From: AWTP1-13 sp963814055
Lineage (GTDB): Bacteria > Pseudomonadota > Alphaproteobacteria > Rhizobiales > Hyphomicrobiaceae
NCBI GenBank assembly: GCA_963814055.1
Contig: CAWFBJ010000017.1
Span: 434,001-498,000, forward strand
Direction: 5' to 3'
Length of the DNA: 64,000 nucleotides
Below, piece after piece: positions 1 to 7,675 of the stretch (the first letter of the stretch is position 1; each line of letters begins with the position of its first letter). Position numbers and translations under genes: made by a program. Under the pieces are notes generated by a model that was not told the origin of the DNA, made no database searches, and saw nothing but the letters and a program-made list of their open reading frames with translations.

Positions 1-1
1 C

Positions 2-1120
2 ATGCCCGCGAGCAGCGGCTGTGTCTCCCTCGACGGAGCGCGTGTAAACGGTCCCGCCGACGGCGTAGCCATGGTGTTCCAGAGCTTCGCGCTGTTTCCC
101 TGGTTGACCGTACTCGAGAATGTCGAGCTGGGCCTGGAGGCAAAAGGCCTGGCGTCCGAGGAGCGGCGCAAGCGGGCTCTTGCCGCCATCGATCTCATCG
201 GGCTCGACGGATTCGAAAGCGCCTATCCCAAGGAGCTGTCGGGCGGCATGCGCCAGCGCGTCGGCCTGGCGAGGGCGCTGGTGGTCGAGCCCAAGATTCT
301 GCTGATGGACGAGCCCTTCTCGGCGCTCGACGTGCTGACGGCAGACACGCTGCGGACGGACCTGCTCGATCTGTGGATGGAAGGCCGCATGCCGACGCGA
401 TCGATCCTGATGGTCACGCACAACATCGAGGAGGCCGTGTTCATGTGCGACCGCATCCTTATGCTGTCGTCCAATCCGGGGCGCATCGTCACCGAAATCA
501 AGGTAGAGCTGGAACACCCGCGCAGCCGGATCGATCCGGAGTTCCGGGCCATGGTCGACGATATCTATACCCGCATGACCGCTCGCGTAGGACCAGCGCC
601 TGCGAAGGAGGGCGCGTTTGCGGGCATGGGCATCGCCATGGTCCTGCCGCGCGTCTCCTCCAACGCGCTGGCGGGCCTGATGGAGACGCTGAACGCGCCG
701 CCTTTCGCGGGCAAGGCCGATCTTCCCCCACTTTCCCAGCAGCTCCACATGGAGGTTGACGATCTGTTTCCGATCGCGGAGGTCCTCCAGCTCCTGCGCT
801 TTGCCGAGCTGTCGCAAGGCGACCTCCGCCTCACCAATGCGGGGCGCCGTTTTGCCGAAGCCGGTACCGACGAGCGCAAAGCCTTGTTCGCCAAGCAGCT
901 CATTGCGCACGTGCCGCTGGCCGCGCATATCCGGCGCGTGCTCGATGAGAGACCTACGCATCGCGCGCCGACGCTGCGCTTCAAGGACGAGCTCGAAGAC
1001 CGGATGAGCGAGGCGCAGGCCGAGGAGACCTTGCGCGCCGTCATTTCGTGGGCGCGGTTCGGCGAAGTCTTCGCCTACGACGAGCACGCCCAAATGTTCA
1101 ACCTCGACAATCCGAAGTGA
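2..1120 (+). CDS. ABC transporter ATP-binding protein, nitrate/sulfonate/taurine type (5' partial)
   Basis: This is the ATPase subunit of an importer of the SsuB/TauB/NrtD class, which energises uptake of small anions or related solutes at the inner membrane. The window opens inside the gene: the Walker A P-loop lies upstream of base 1 and the visible ATG is probably internal. What remains shows the Q-loop (VFQSFALFPWLTV), signature (LSGGMRQRVGLARAL), Walker B (ILLMDEPFSALD) and switch histidine (VTHNIEEAV). After about residue 195 a C-terminal extension of about 170 residues resembles the AAA-associated domain found on a subset of these ATPases (FPIAEVLQLLRFAEL and later helices). The permease and binding protein would be expected upstream, outside the window. 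Substrate is not determinable. Confidence 0.9.
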   Translation: MPASSGCVSLDGARVNGPADGVAMVFQSFALFPWLTVLENVELGLEAKGLASEERRKRALAAIDLIGLDGFESAYPKELSGGMRQRVGLARALVVEPKILLMDEPFSALDVLTADTLRTDLLDLWMEGRMPTRSILMVTHNIEEAVFMCDRILMLSSNPGRIVTEIKVELEHPRSRIDPEFRAMVDDIYTRMTARVGPAPAKEGAFAGMGIAMVLPRVSSNALAGLMETLNAPPFAGKADLPPLSQQLHMEVDDLFPIAEVLQLLRFAELSQGDLRLTNAGRRFAEAGTDERKALFAKQLIAHVPLAAHIRRVLDERPTHRAPTLRFKDELEDRMSEAQAEETLRAVISWARFGEVFAYDEHAQMFNLDNPK

Positions 1121-1223
1121 ACCATCTGAGGTCTTGAAGCGCGTGGCCCCCGACAGGACCGCAGCCTGCTGCGCTCGAGAGAAGTCATGCACCGTAGGGG
1201 TGTTCGCTACGGAAGGTATTACC

Positions 1224-1412
1224 ATGCCCGACATCGCTCTCGCACACACCGCGCTGCATCTCGTCGTCGCCCTCGTCTGTGGCGCCTGCATCGGCTTCGA
1301 GCAGCAATGACGCCAGCGCCTCGCAGGCCTCAGGACCAATACCCTGGTAACGCTCGGCGCCGCCTCCTTCGTGGTTTTCGCCGGCCGCGTGCGCCTCTCA
1401 GTTGCCCCCTGA
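1224..1412 (+). pseudogene. MgtC/SapB family remnant
   Basis: A short decayed relic. From ATG 1224 the frame reads a hydrophobic helix ending GACIGFEQQ, a TGA stop at 1308-1310, then continues in the same frame RQRLAGLRTNTLVTLGAA and FVVFAG before a second stop at 1410. MgtC/SapB proteins have the conserved run G-x-E-R-E-(W)-RQR-x-AGLRT-x-x-LV-x-LGAA. The TGA stands exactly where a Trp codon (TGG) is expected, so a single G to A change explains the stop. The rest of the usual 140-230 residue protein is absent. No function is expected. Confidence 0.75.
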
Positions 1413-1486
1413 GACATTCATGTATTCCAAATGACCTCATGATGCCACCGGACCAATTGCGTCCGGTGGCTCCTGCGTGCGGCCGC

Positions 1487-1816
1487 TTACCCCTTGGCCA
1501 GATAGGGTATGGTGCCGGCCAGATCGGTAGCGTCGATCATCTGGAACCGGCTTTCGCTGCCGGCCCGGCGGGCTGCAGCGTAGGGCGCGTATTCGGGGTC
1601 GGCCATGAAGCTTTCCACGGCTTCTGCCGATGGAAACTCTATAATCGCGATCAGGCTCGTTTCCAGCGGCTTGCCCTCGAGCGTCTTCACGTTGCCGCTG
1701 CGTGACAGGTACTTGCCGCCATAGCGATGCACGAGATTGTGCGCGCCGGCGGCGTAGCCTGGCACCCATTTGTCATTGGTCACCTTGATGTCTGCGATCA
1801 GGTAAACGCTCATCAT
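1487..1816 (-). CDS. DUF1330 domain protein
   Basis: A 109-residue protein of the DUF1330 family, a dimeric alpha/beta barrel fold related to the ABM/NIPSNAP group. Seen directly: N-terminal strand SVYLIADIKVTN, a central R-Y-G-G-KYL-R-G turn, and the conserved ii-EFPSAEAVESFM-DPEY segment. No catalytic role is established for the family. It is transcribed divergently from the HxlR-type regulator at 1990, with a perfect inverted repeat between them, so it is a likely target of that regulator. Confidence 0.85.
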   Translation of the reverse strand: MMSVYLIADIKVTNDKWVPGYAAGAHNLVHRYGGKYLSRSGNVKTLEGKPLETSLIAIIEFPSAEAVESFMADPEYAPYAAARRAGSESRFQMIDATDLAGTIPYLAKG

Positions 1817-1912
1817 CTCTCTCCTGTCTTAGGTTGTCCGGCATCTGAGTGCCGTGGGGGGACAACCTTGCCGGGAGAGAGCCGCAACGCTCCAGTCCGC
1901 GATCTGTAGCGC

Positions 1913-1933
1913 CCAGTACAGGTTCTGTACTGG
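1913..1933. promoter_or_regulatory. Perfect inverted repeat, candidate HxlR operator
   Basis: CCAGTACAG - GTT - CTGTACTGG: two perfect 9-bp arms around a 3-bp spacer, lying between the divergent DUF1330 (start 1816) and HxlR (start 1990) genes. Known HxlR-family operators are dyads with GTAC/AGTA cores, so autoregulation plus control of the DUF1330 gene is the likely role. Binding is inferred. Confidence 0.6.
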
Positions 1934-1989
1934 AGCCGCCGCCGACGCCCGCGTATGGGTGCCAATCCTTCAACAACACGAGCACGAGA

Positions 1990-2685
1990 ATGACCCAAGC
2001 CGGATACAATCAGTTCTGTCCCGTTGCGATGGCCGCTGAATTGCTGTGCACCCGCTGGACCATGGTGTTGCTGCGCGAGTTGATCGCGGGATCGACCCGT
2101 TTCAACGATCTGCGGCGCGGCGTGCCCAAGATGTCGCCGACACTTCTTTCACAGCGTCTCAAGGAGCTCGAGGCGGCAGGCATCATAGGGCGGCGGGCGA
2201 TCAAGTCGGAGAAAGGCGTCTTCGACTATCATCTCACCGAGGCTGGCAGGGAGCTGCGCCCGATCGTTGAAGGAATGGGCTTTTGGGGACAGAGGTGGAT
2301 CGAGGCCCAGCTTTCTTCGAAGAATCTCGATCCATCCCTACTGATGTGGGACATGCGCAGGCACTTGAATCCGATACCGCTCCCCGATCGGCGCACGGTG
2401 ATACAGTTTCTGTATCCCGAGCTTGCGGCGTCCAAGCGCGCCTGGTGGCTGGTGGTCGAAGCCTGCGGCGAGGTGGATTTGTGCTCGACCGATCCGGGAT
2501 TCGACGTCGATCTTTATGTGTCGACCGACCTGCGCACGATGACGGCAATCTGGATGGGGCTCTCGACCGTGAAGAAAGAAGGCGAGAAAATTGCCCTTAC
2601 CGGGGACCGGGACATTGCAAACACCATGCAGTCGTGGCTCGGGCTCAGTCCCTTCGCGGTCGAACCAAAGCGCGCGGCAGCCTAG
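1990..2685 (+). CDS. HxlR-family winged-helix transcriptional regulator
   Basis: A 231-residue DNA-binding protein. Residues about 8-105 form the HxlR winged helix: NQFCPVAMAAELLCTRWT, the recognition region GVPKMSPTLLSQRLKELEAAG, and a wing ending YHLTEAGREL. Cys residues near the N-terminus are typical of redox- or aldehyde-sensing HxlR members. The extra C-terminal 120 residues, with QFLYPELAASKRAWWLVVE, resemble the SCP2-like/ligand-binding extension of longer family members. Start ATG 1990 is chosen because the frame upstream (to 1849) covers the palindrome at 1913-1933 and lacks family similarity. It is divergent from the DUF1330 gene. Confidence 0.85.
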   Translation: MTQAGYNQFCPVAMAAELLCTRWTMVLLRELIAGSTRFNDLRRGVPKMSPTLLSQRLKELEAAGIIGRRAIKSEKGVFDYHLTEAGRELRPIVEGMGFWGQRWIEAQLSSKNLDPSLLMWDMRRHLNPIPLPDRRTVIQFLYPELAASKRAWWLVVEACGEVDLCSTDPGFDVDLYVSTDLRTMTAIWMGLSTVKKEGEKIALTGDRDIANTMQSWLGLSPFAVEPKRAAA

Positions 2686-2696
2686 CGTACCCGCAG

Positions 2697-3509
2697 TCAA
2701 TCCCAGGCCCGGCCGGTGTCGCCGGTGAACTCGGCGCTGCAGAAGGTGCCGCCCTGAAAGAAGTCACCGACGGGATCGGCGGGCAGTTTGGTTTGGGCCG
2801 CCAGGGCTTCATCGCGGAAGTCCTCGGCGCGGCCGGTCGGGCGGTAGCCATAGGCATAGGCCCGGCTGTTGTCCCACCAGGCGCGCTCGTTGAGCGAAGC
2901 GCCGTAGAAGATCTCGTAGTGCAGATCGGCGTGCTCCAGGCCGATGCGGATCAGTTGCACGAGATCCTCGGGCTTGAGCCAGATCGACAGCCGGCGCCTG
3001 TCGATGGGCTTGTCGCCGAAGTTGCCGATCCTGAGGCACAGCACGCGCAGACCGTGCTTGTCGGCGTAGAGGGAACCCATGGCCTCGCCGAACGCCTTGC
3101 TGACGCCGTACCGCGAGTCAGGGCGCACATGCGTCTCCGTGCCGATGCGATGGGTGCGAGGATAAAAGCCGACCGCGTGATTGGACGAGGCAAAGACGAC
3201 CCGCTTCACACCCTGGCGGTGCGCGGCCTCGAACAGGTTGCGGCAGCCGATGATGTTGGACTGCAGGATCGTCTCCCAGGGTCCCTCCACCGAGAAGCCG
3301 CCCAGATGGATGATGCCGTCCATGCCGGCGGCTGCTTTTTCCACCTGGTCCAGGTTGGCCAGGTCTGCGGCAACGAACGGTTCGTCCGGCGCGAGGTCGG
3401 GCGGGACCTTGATGTCGCTGAGCCTCAGTTCGGGGTAAACGGGCTTCAACAGCTTGCGCAGGCGCCCGCCGATATCGCCCGATGCGCCCGTCAGCAGTAC
3501 ACGCTTCAT
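2697..3509 (-). CDS. udh: Uronate dehydrogenase (NAD-dependent)
   Basis: A 270-residue short-chain SDR-type oxidoreductase matching uronate dehydrogenase, which oxidises D-glucuronate or D-galacturonate to the aldaro-lactone in the oxidative uronate pathway. Seen: the NAD site GASGDIGG at the N-terminus, HLGGFSVEGPW, ASSNHAVGFYPR, and catalytic Tyr/Lys in SRYGVSKAFGE. Length agrees with the family (about 265-275). Start ATG 3509 has GGAAGGAC just upstream. The gene is divergent from a complete TRAP transporter starting at 3736, suggesting uptake and oxidation of a uronate. That link is inference. Confidence 0.85.
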   Translation of the reverse strand: MKRVLLTGASGDIGGRLRKLLKPVYPELRLSDIKVPPDLAPDEPFVAADLANLDQVEKAAAGMDGIIHLGGFSVEGPWETILQSNIIGCRNLFEAAHRQGVKRVVFASSNHAVGFYPRTHRIGTETHVRPDSRYGVSKAFGEAMGSLYADKHGLRVLCLRIGNFGDKPIDRRRLSIWLKPEDLVQLIRIGLEHADLHYEIFYGASLNERAWWDNSRAYAYGYRPTGRAEDFRDEALAAQTKLPADPVGDFFQGGTFCSAEFTGDTGRAWD

Positions 3510-3735
3510 GTCAATGTCCTTCCGTTGCCTGTCCGTGACCCATGCGCCGGGATGGGGCGTCGGTTCATTTGGCGGATTGCGTCCGTCTCTGCCATACCGA
3601 AATAGTTCGCACGCGTGGCTTGCCATTGCTGGCATCCCCCGTTGGCGTGCGCTATCGTGGCCCCGGCTTTAGCCAGGGCAAAGAACAAAAAACGGAACGT
3701 CGGCCAGCGACGCCGGTTCCCCGAGGAGGAAACCT

Positions 3736-4731
3736 ATGAGACCAAGAACGCTTCTTGCTGCGCTGGGCGCGGCGATCGTGCTCGCTGCCGCATACGCGGT
3801 GCCGGCGCAGGCCCAAAACATCTCGCTCAACGGCGCGGTTCAGTTCAACGACGATCATGCGTTCACCAAGGCGCTCGTCCGCTTCGAGGAACTGGTCAAG
3901 AAATACTACGGCAAGCCCATCGATTTCGTGCTGCACAAGAACTCCTCGCTTGGGCTCGAAAAGCAGTATTTCGAGTACATGGCGCAGGGCAAGGCCGTCG
4001 ACTACGGCATCGTCTCGCCCGCCCATATGTCGACCTTCTCGAAGGCCGCGCCGTTCATCGATGCGCCCTTCCTGTTCCGTGACCTCGATCACTGGAACAA
4101 GGTGCTGGATGCCGACATTCTGGCACCCGTCGCCGAGGAGGTCGCAAAAAAGGCCGATGTCATGCTGATCGGCTATGCCGGCGGCGGCGTGCGCAACATC
4201 TTCATCAACAAGCCGATGGGATCGCTGGCCGACATCAAGGGGCTCAAGGTGCGTGTGCAGGGCGCGGCGATCTGGTCACGTACTTTTGCGGCAACCGGCA
4301 TGTCGCCGACGGTGATCGCCTATAGCGAGGTCTACAACGCCATCCAGAACAATGTCATCGGTGCCGGCGAGAACGAGGCGGCGGGCGTGGAAGCCATGAA
4401 GTTCTACGAGGTGGCGCCCAATCTGGCCATGACCCAGCACGCCATCACCATCCGGCCGATCTGCTTCTCGGCCAAGACCTTCAAGGCGCTGCCTCCCGAC
4501 CTGCAGCAGGCGATCCTCAAGGCTGGCAAGGAAGCCGGTGCCTACGGCCGCCAGGTGGAGTCGTCGGAGGACGAGCAGAAGCTCGAGGCGCTCGAGAAGG
4601 CCGGCAAGCTGAAGCGCATCCCCTTCAAGGATCGCGCCGAGATGGAGAAGCTCGTGGCTCCCGTCATGGCCGCCTACGCCAAGGAAATCGGCGTGGACGA
4701 CATCTACGCCAGGATCGGCGCCATCAAGTGA
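3736..4731 (+). CDS. dctP: TRAP transporter solute-binding protein, DctP family
   Basis: A 331-residue periplasmic receptor that delivers a carboxylate ligand to the DctQ/DctM permease downstream. It begins with a Sec signal peptide (hydrophobic run LLAALGAAIVLAAAYAVPAQAQ). The DctP fold is evident in the segment GLKVRVQGAAIWSRTFAATG, where the Arg of VRV is the usual carboxylate-binding residue, followed by AYSEVYNAIQNNVIGAGENE. A strong ribosome site (GAGGAGG) precedes the ATG. It is the first gene of the dctP-dctQ-dctM set, separated from dctQ by a palindromic repeat. Divergence from udh suggests a uronate ligand. Confidence 0.9.
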   Translation: MRPRTLLAALGAAIVLAAAYAVPAQAQNISLNGAVQFNDDHAFTKALVRFEELVKKYYGKPIDFVLHKNSSLGLEKQYFEYMAQGKAVDYGIVSPAHMSTFSKAAPFIDAPFLFRDLDHWNKVLDADILAPVAEEVAKKADVMLIGYAGGGVRNIFINKPMGSLADIKGLKVRVQGAAIWSRTFAATGMSPTVIAYSEVYNAIQNNVIGAGENEAAGVEAMKFYEVAPNLAMTQHAITIRPICFSAKTFKALPPDLQQAILKAGKEAGAYGRQVESSEDEQKLEALEKAGKLKRIPFKDRAEMEKLVAPVMAAYAKEIGVDDIYARIGAIK

Positions 4732-4751
4732 TGTCGGGCACGTGCTGCCTC

Positions 4752-4874
4752 TATCCCCTCTCCCCACTCTTCGGTGGGGAGAGGGTTAGGGTGAGGGGCG
4801 GCCACGGCCTTTGCGTTGAGTTTGGAGCCGCCCCTCACCCCGACCCTCTCCCCGCAAGTACGCGGAGAGGGAGA
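4752..4874. repeat. Long palindromic intergenic element, family A, copy 1
   Basis: Nested inverted repeats: CCCCTCTCCCC...GGGGAGAGGG, then TTAGGGTGAGGGGCGGC with its complement GCCGCCCCTCACCC, then ACCCTCTCCCCGC and a terminal hairpin. A near-identical element lies at 36576-36690. It sits between dctP and dctQ, where it may lower downstream expression or protect the dctP message. Confidence 0.85.
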
Positions 4875-4887
4875 AAGCACGCATAGC

Positions 4888-5376
4888 ATGACCCCTTGGC
4901 GCAGGTTCACGGCGGCGTATGCCACGCTGCTGTCGTGGCTGCTGGCCGTGTCCGTGGCGATCCTGGTGATCCCGGTCAGCCTGCAGATCTTCTCGCGCTA
5001 CACCGCACTCATCCCGTCCTTCATCTGGACCGAGGAGATGGCGCGCTTCCTGTTCATCTGGACCATCATGATAGGCGCCATGATCGGCGTGCGTGAATCC
5101 ACGCATTTCGAGGTCGATGTGTGGCCGCGTCTGTCCCCAAGGGCGGAGGCCCTGGTGCGGTGCATGGGCCGTCTGGGCGTGCTGGCTGCCGCGCTGGTGT
5201 TCGTGTGGGCCGGTATTCATTTCACCCAGTTCGCCTGGCACCGCATTTCGGAGCTGGCGGAGCTGCCGTTGTGGCTCATCTACGTGGCCTGGCCGGTGAC
5301 CGGAGTTACGTGGCTCGTGTTCCTCGGCGAACAGCTCGTCGACGATGTCAGAACCATTTTCGGGAGAAGCGCATGA
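4888..5376 (+). CDS. dctQ: TRAP transporter small permease, DctQ family
   Basis: A 162-residue integral membrane protein with four predicted membrane helices (TLLSWLLAVSVAILVIPVSL; MARFLFIWTIMIGAMIGV; LGVLAALVFVWAG; LWLIYVAWPVTGVTWLVFL). The motif SFIWTEEMARFLFIW is the DctQ hallmark. ATG 4888 is used because earlier in-frame codons fall inside the palindromic repeat. Its TGA overlaps the dctM ATG by four bases (ATGA), so translation of the two permease subunits is coupled. Confidence 0.9.
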   Translation: MTPWRRFTAAYATLLSWLLAVSVAILVIPVSLQIFSRYTALIPSFIWTEEMARFLFIWTIMIGAMIGVRESTHFEVDVWPRLSPRAEALVRCMGRLGVLAAALVFVWAGIHFTQFAWHRISELAELPLWLIYVAWPVTGVTWLVFLGEQLVDDVRTIFGRSA

Positions 5377-6692
5377 CCGGCGCCGTATTGTCGCCGGGGG
5401 TTGCGGCGCTCATCCTGTTTGGCATGTTTTTCCTGATGATGTTCCTGCGCGTGCCGGTTGCTTTCGCGCTGGGGCTCGCCTGCCTGCCGATCCTCATGAT
5501 CGAGCCGCGCCTCGACACCATGACCCTGATGCAGGAGACGTTCAACGCCTACAACTCGTTCATCCTGCTGGCGGTGCCGTTCTTTCTCCTCACCGCCAAC
5601 CTGATGAATGTCGGCGGCACCACCGATCGCCTAATGAAGCTCTCGCGCACGATGGTGGGCCACTTCCCGGGCAGCCTCGCGCAGATCAACGTGGTGCTCT
5701 CGATCTTCTTTGCCGGCATCTCGGGCTCCTCCACCGCGGACGCCGCGAGCCAATCCAAGATCTTCATCGAGGCGCAGACGAAAGAAGGCTACGACATCTC
5801 GTTCTCGGTGGCGATCACGGCGGTGTCGGCGGTGCTGGCCGTGATCATCCCGCCATCGATCCTGATGATCGTGTGGGGCGGCATCCTCACCGTCTCGATC
5901 GGCGCGCTGTTCCTGGCGGGCATCCTGCCCGGCCTGCTCATCGGCGTCGCGCAGATGGCGACCGTGCACGCCTACGCCAAGGCGCGCGGCTATCCGACCT
6001 ATCCGCGCTCCTCCTGGCGCGAACTCTTGTGCGCGTCCTGGGTGGCCATTCCGGCGCTGATGACGCCCGGCATCATCATCGGCGGCAAGATCTTCGGCTG
6101 GTTCACCGCCACGGAATCAGCCTGCATCGCGGTGCTCTACGCGGGCGTTCTGTCGTTCCTGGTCTACCGCGAGATGGACATGAAGGGCCTCTACGGGGCG
6201 CTGCTCGACACGGGCAAGCTTGCCGGCATTGCGCTGTTCTGCGTCGGCACGGCCAGCACCTTCGGGTGGCTGCTTGCCTACTACAAGATCCCAGAAGCGA
6301 TCCTCACGGGCGTACAGGCCTGGGGCATGGGCTTCGCCGCCACCGGCTTTTTCGTCGCGTTCGTATTCCTGGTGGTGGGCTGCTTCCTCGATGCGATTCC
6401 GGCGATCATCATCTGTGCGCCGATCCTGGAGCCGCTCGCCAAGGCCGTGTCGATGGACCCGGTGCACTTTGCCATGATCGGCATCGTGTCGCTGGCCTTC
6501 GGCCTCGTCACGCCGCCCTACGGGCTCTGCCTGATGATCGCTTGCTCCATCGCCGGCATCCGCATGCGCGATGCCATCAAGGACACCGGCATCATGCTGA
6601 TCCCAATGCTGCTGGTGTTGGCCTTGGTGATCGTCTGGCCGAAGGTGTCGCTGTTCCTGCCGAACCTGATCTCGCCCGAGTTCCTGCGATAG
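5373..6692 (+). CDS. dctM: TRAP transporter large permease, DctM family
   Basis: A 439-residue, 11-12 helix membrane protein that forms the ion-coupled translocation channel of the TRAP system. Family blocks seen include FLMMFLRVPVAFALGL, AVPFFLLTANLMN, FFAGISGSSTADAASQSKI, VSAVLAVIIPPSILMIVWG and LAFGLVTPPYGLCLMIAC. Length is normal. Start overlaps the dctQ stop. It converges with the nitrilase gene, whose stop lies six bases downstream. Confidence 0.93.
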   Translation: MTGAVLSPGVAALILFGMFFLMMFLRVPVAFALGLACLPILMIEPRLDTMTLMQETFNAYNSFILLAVPFFLLTANLMNVGGTTDRLMKLSRTMVGHFPGSLAQINVVLSIFFAGISGSSTADAASQSKIFIEAQTKEGYDISFSVAITAVSAVLAVIIPPSILMIVWGGILTVSIGALFLAGILPGLLIGVAQMATVHAYAKARGYPTYPRSSWRELLCASWVAIPALMTPGIIIGGKIFGWFTATESACIAVLYAGVLSFLVYREMDMKGLYGALLDTGKLAGIALFCVGTASTFGWLLAYYKIPEAILTGVQAWGMGFAATGFFVAFVFLVVGCFLDAIPAIIICAPILEPLAKAVSMDPVHFAMIGIVSLAFGLVTPPYGLCLMIACSIAGIRMRDAIKDTGIMLIPMLLVLALVIVWPKVSLFLPNLISPEFLR

Positions 6693-6698
6693 CCGACG

Positions 6699-7634
6699 TC
6701 AAGTAAAGTCCACCGGCGGCATGGGACCGCGCTTCACCTCCAGGCGAAAGATGTCGGGGCGCGCGTAGTGGCCCGTCACGTCCAGCGACCGGCGGGCGCG
6801 CGGCGCCTTGGCCGGGTCGATGTCGCCGTAGAGGATGCCCTTCTCCCGATGCAATGGGCCGGCGAGAATCTTGCCTGACGGCTCGACGATAACGGCATCG
6901 CCGTCGCACAGCCAGTCGTCCGGCTTGAAGAGCGCGTCGCGGCTCGGGAAGGTGTCGGGCACGTCCTTGCCCTGCAAGGCCGTGGCAAGACCTATCACCC
7001 AGCAGCCGCCTTCCCTGGCGATATGGCGCATGGTGGCAAGCCAGGTTTCGCCGCAGTCCCAGGTGGGCGCCACGTAGATCTCGATGTTTTGCGCATAGAG
7101 GGCGTAACGCGCCAGCGGCATGTAGCTCTCCCAGCAGATCAGCGTACCGATGCGACCGGCGGGCGTGTCGACCACTTTGAGGCCGGTGCCGTCGCCAGGT
7201 CCCCACACCATACGTTCCGGATTGGTAGGCATCAGCTTGCGGTGGCGATTGAGGATCGCACCGTCCGGTCCGATGGTGACCACGGTGTTGTAAAGTGTGC
7301 TGCCGCTGAAACTGCTGTCGATCTCGCTCATGCCGCATACGACGGTCAGGCCATGCTTGCGTGCGCCTTCGCGGAGCGGGTCCAGTCCGCCGGCGGCAAT
7401 GTCGACGGCGTTCTTGTGCAGCCGGGCATGGATGTCGCCCGACAGAGCCATGTCGCCGCCGGGCCGCAGCCGCCAGATCCACGTCGGGTAGCCGGGCAGA
7501 TAGGCCTCGGGAAAAATGACAAGCCTGCTGCCGGCCGCAGCGGCCTCGTCGAGGCTCTCCAGTGCCCGCGCAAGGGTGGCCTCGAGGTCGAGAAGCACCG
7601 GCGGCTTCTGTACGACAGCGACTTTGATACTCAT
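6699..7634 (-). CDS. Nitrilase / carbon-nitrogen hydrolase family protein
   Basis: A 311-residue thiol hydrolase of the nitrilase superfamily. The triad is visible: Glu in IFPEAYLPGYP, Lys in NRHRKLMPTNPERMVWG, and Cys in GTLICWESYMPLARY. The WxxGDG and CWE contexts match true nitrilases (nitrile to carboxylate plus ammonia) better than amidases, but the substrate is unknown. ATG 7634 (MSIKVAVVQ) matches family N-termini. An alternative ATG at 7679 overlaps the stop of the upstream serine hydrolase as ATGA and would add 15 residues. Confidence 0.88.
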   Translation of the reverse strand: MSIKVAVVQKPPVLLDLEATLARALESLDEAAAAGSRLVIFPEAYLPGYPTWIWRLRPGGDMALSGDIHARLHKNAVDIAAGGLDPLREGARKHGLTVVCGMSEIDSSFSGSTLYNTVVTIGPDGAILNRHRKLMPTNPERMVWGPGDGTGLKVVDTPAGRIGTLICWESYMPLARYALYAQNIEIYVAPTWDCGETWLATMRHIAREGGCWVIGLATALQGKDVPDTFPSRDALFKPDDWLCDGDAVIVEPSGKILAGPLHREKGILYGDIDPAKAPRARRSLDVTGHYARPDIFRLEVKRGPMPPVDFT

Positions 7635-7675
7635 GGAAGTGCTTTCATTGACATCTTCGAAACGTCCCCCATGCC

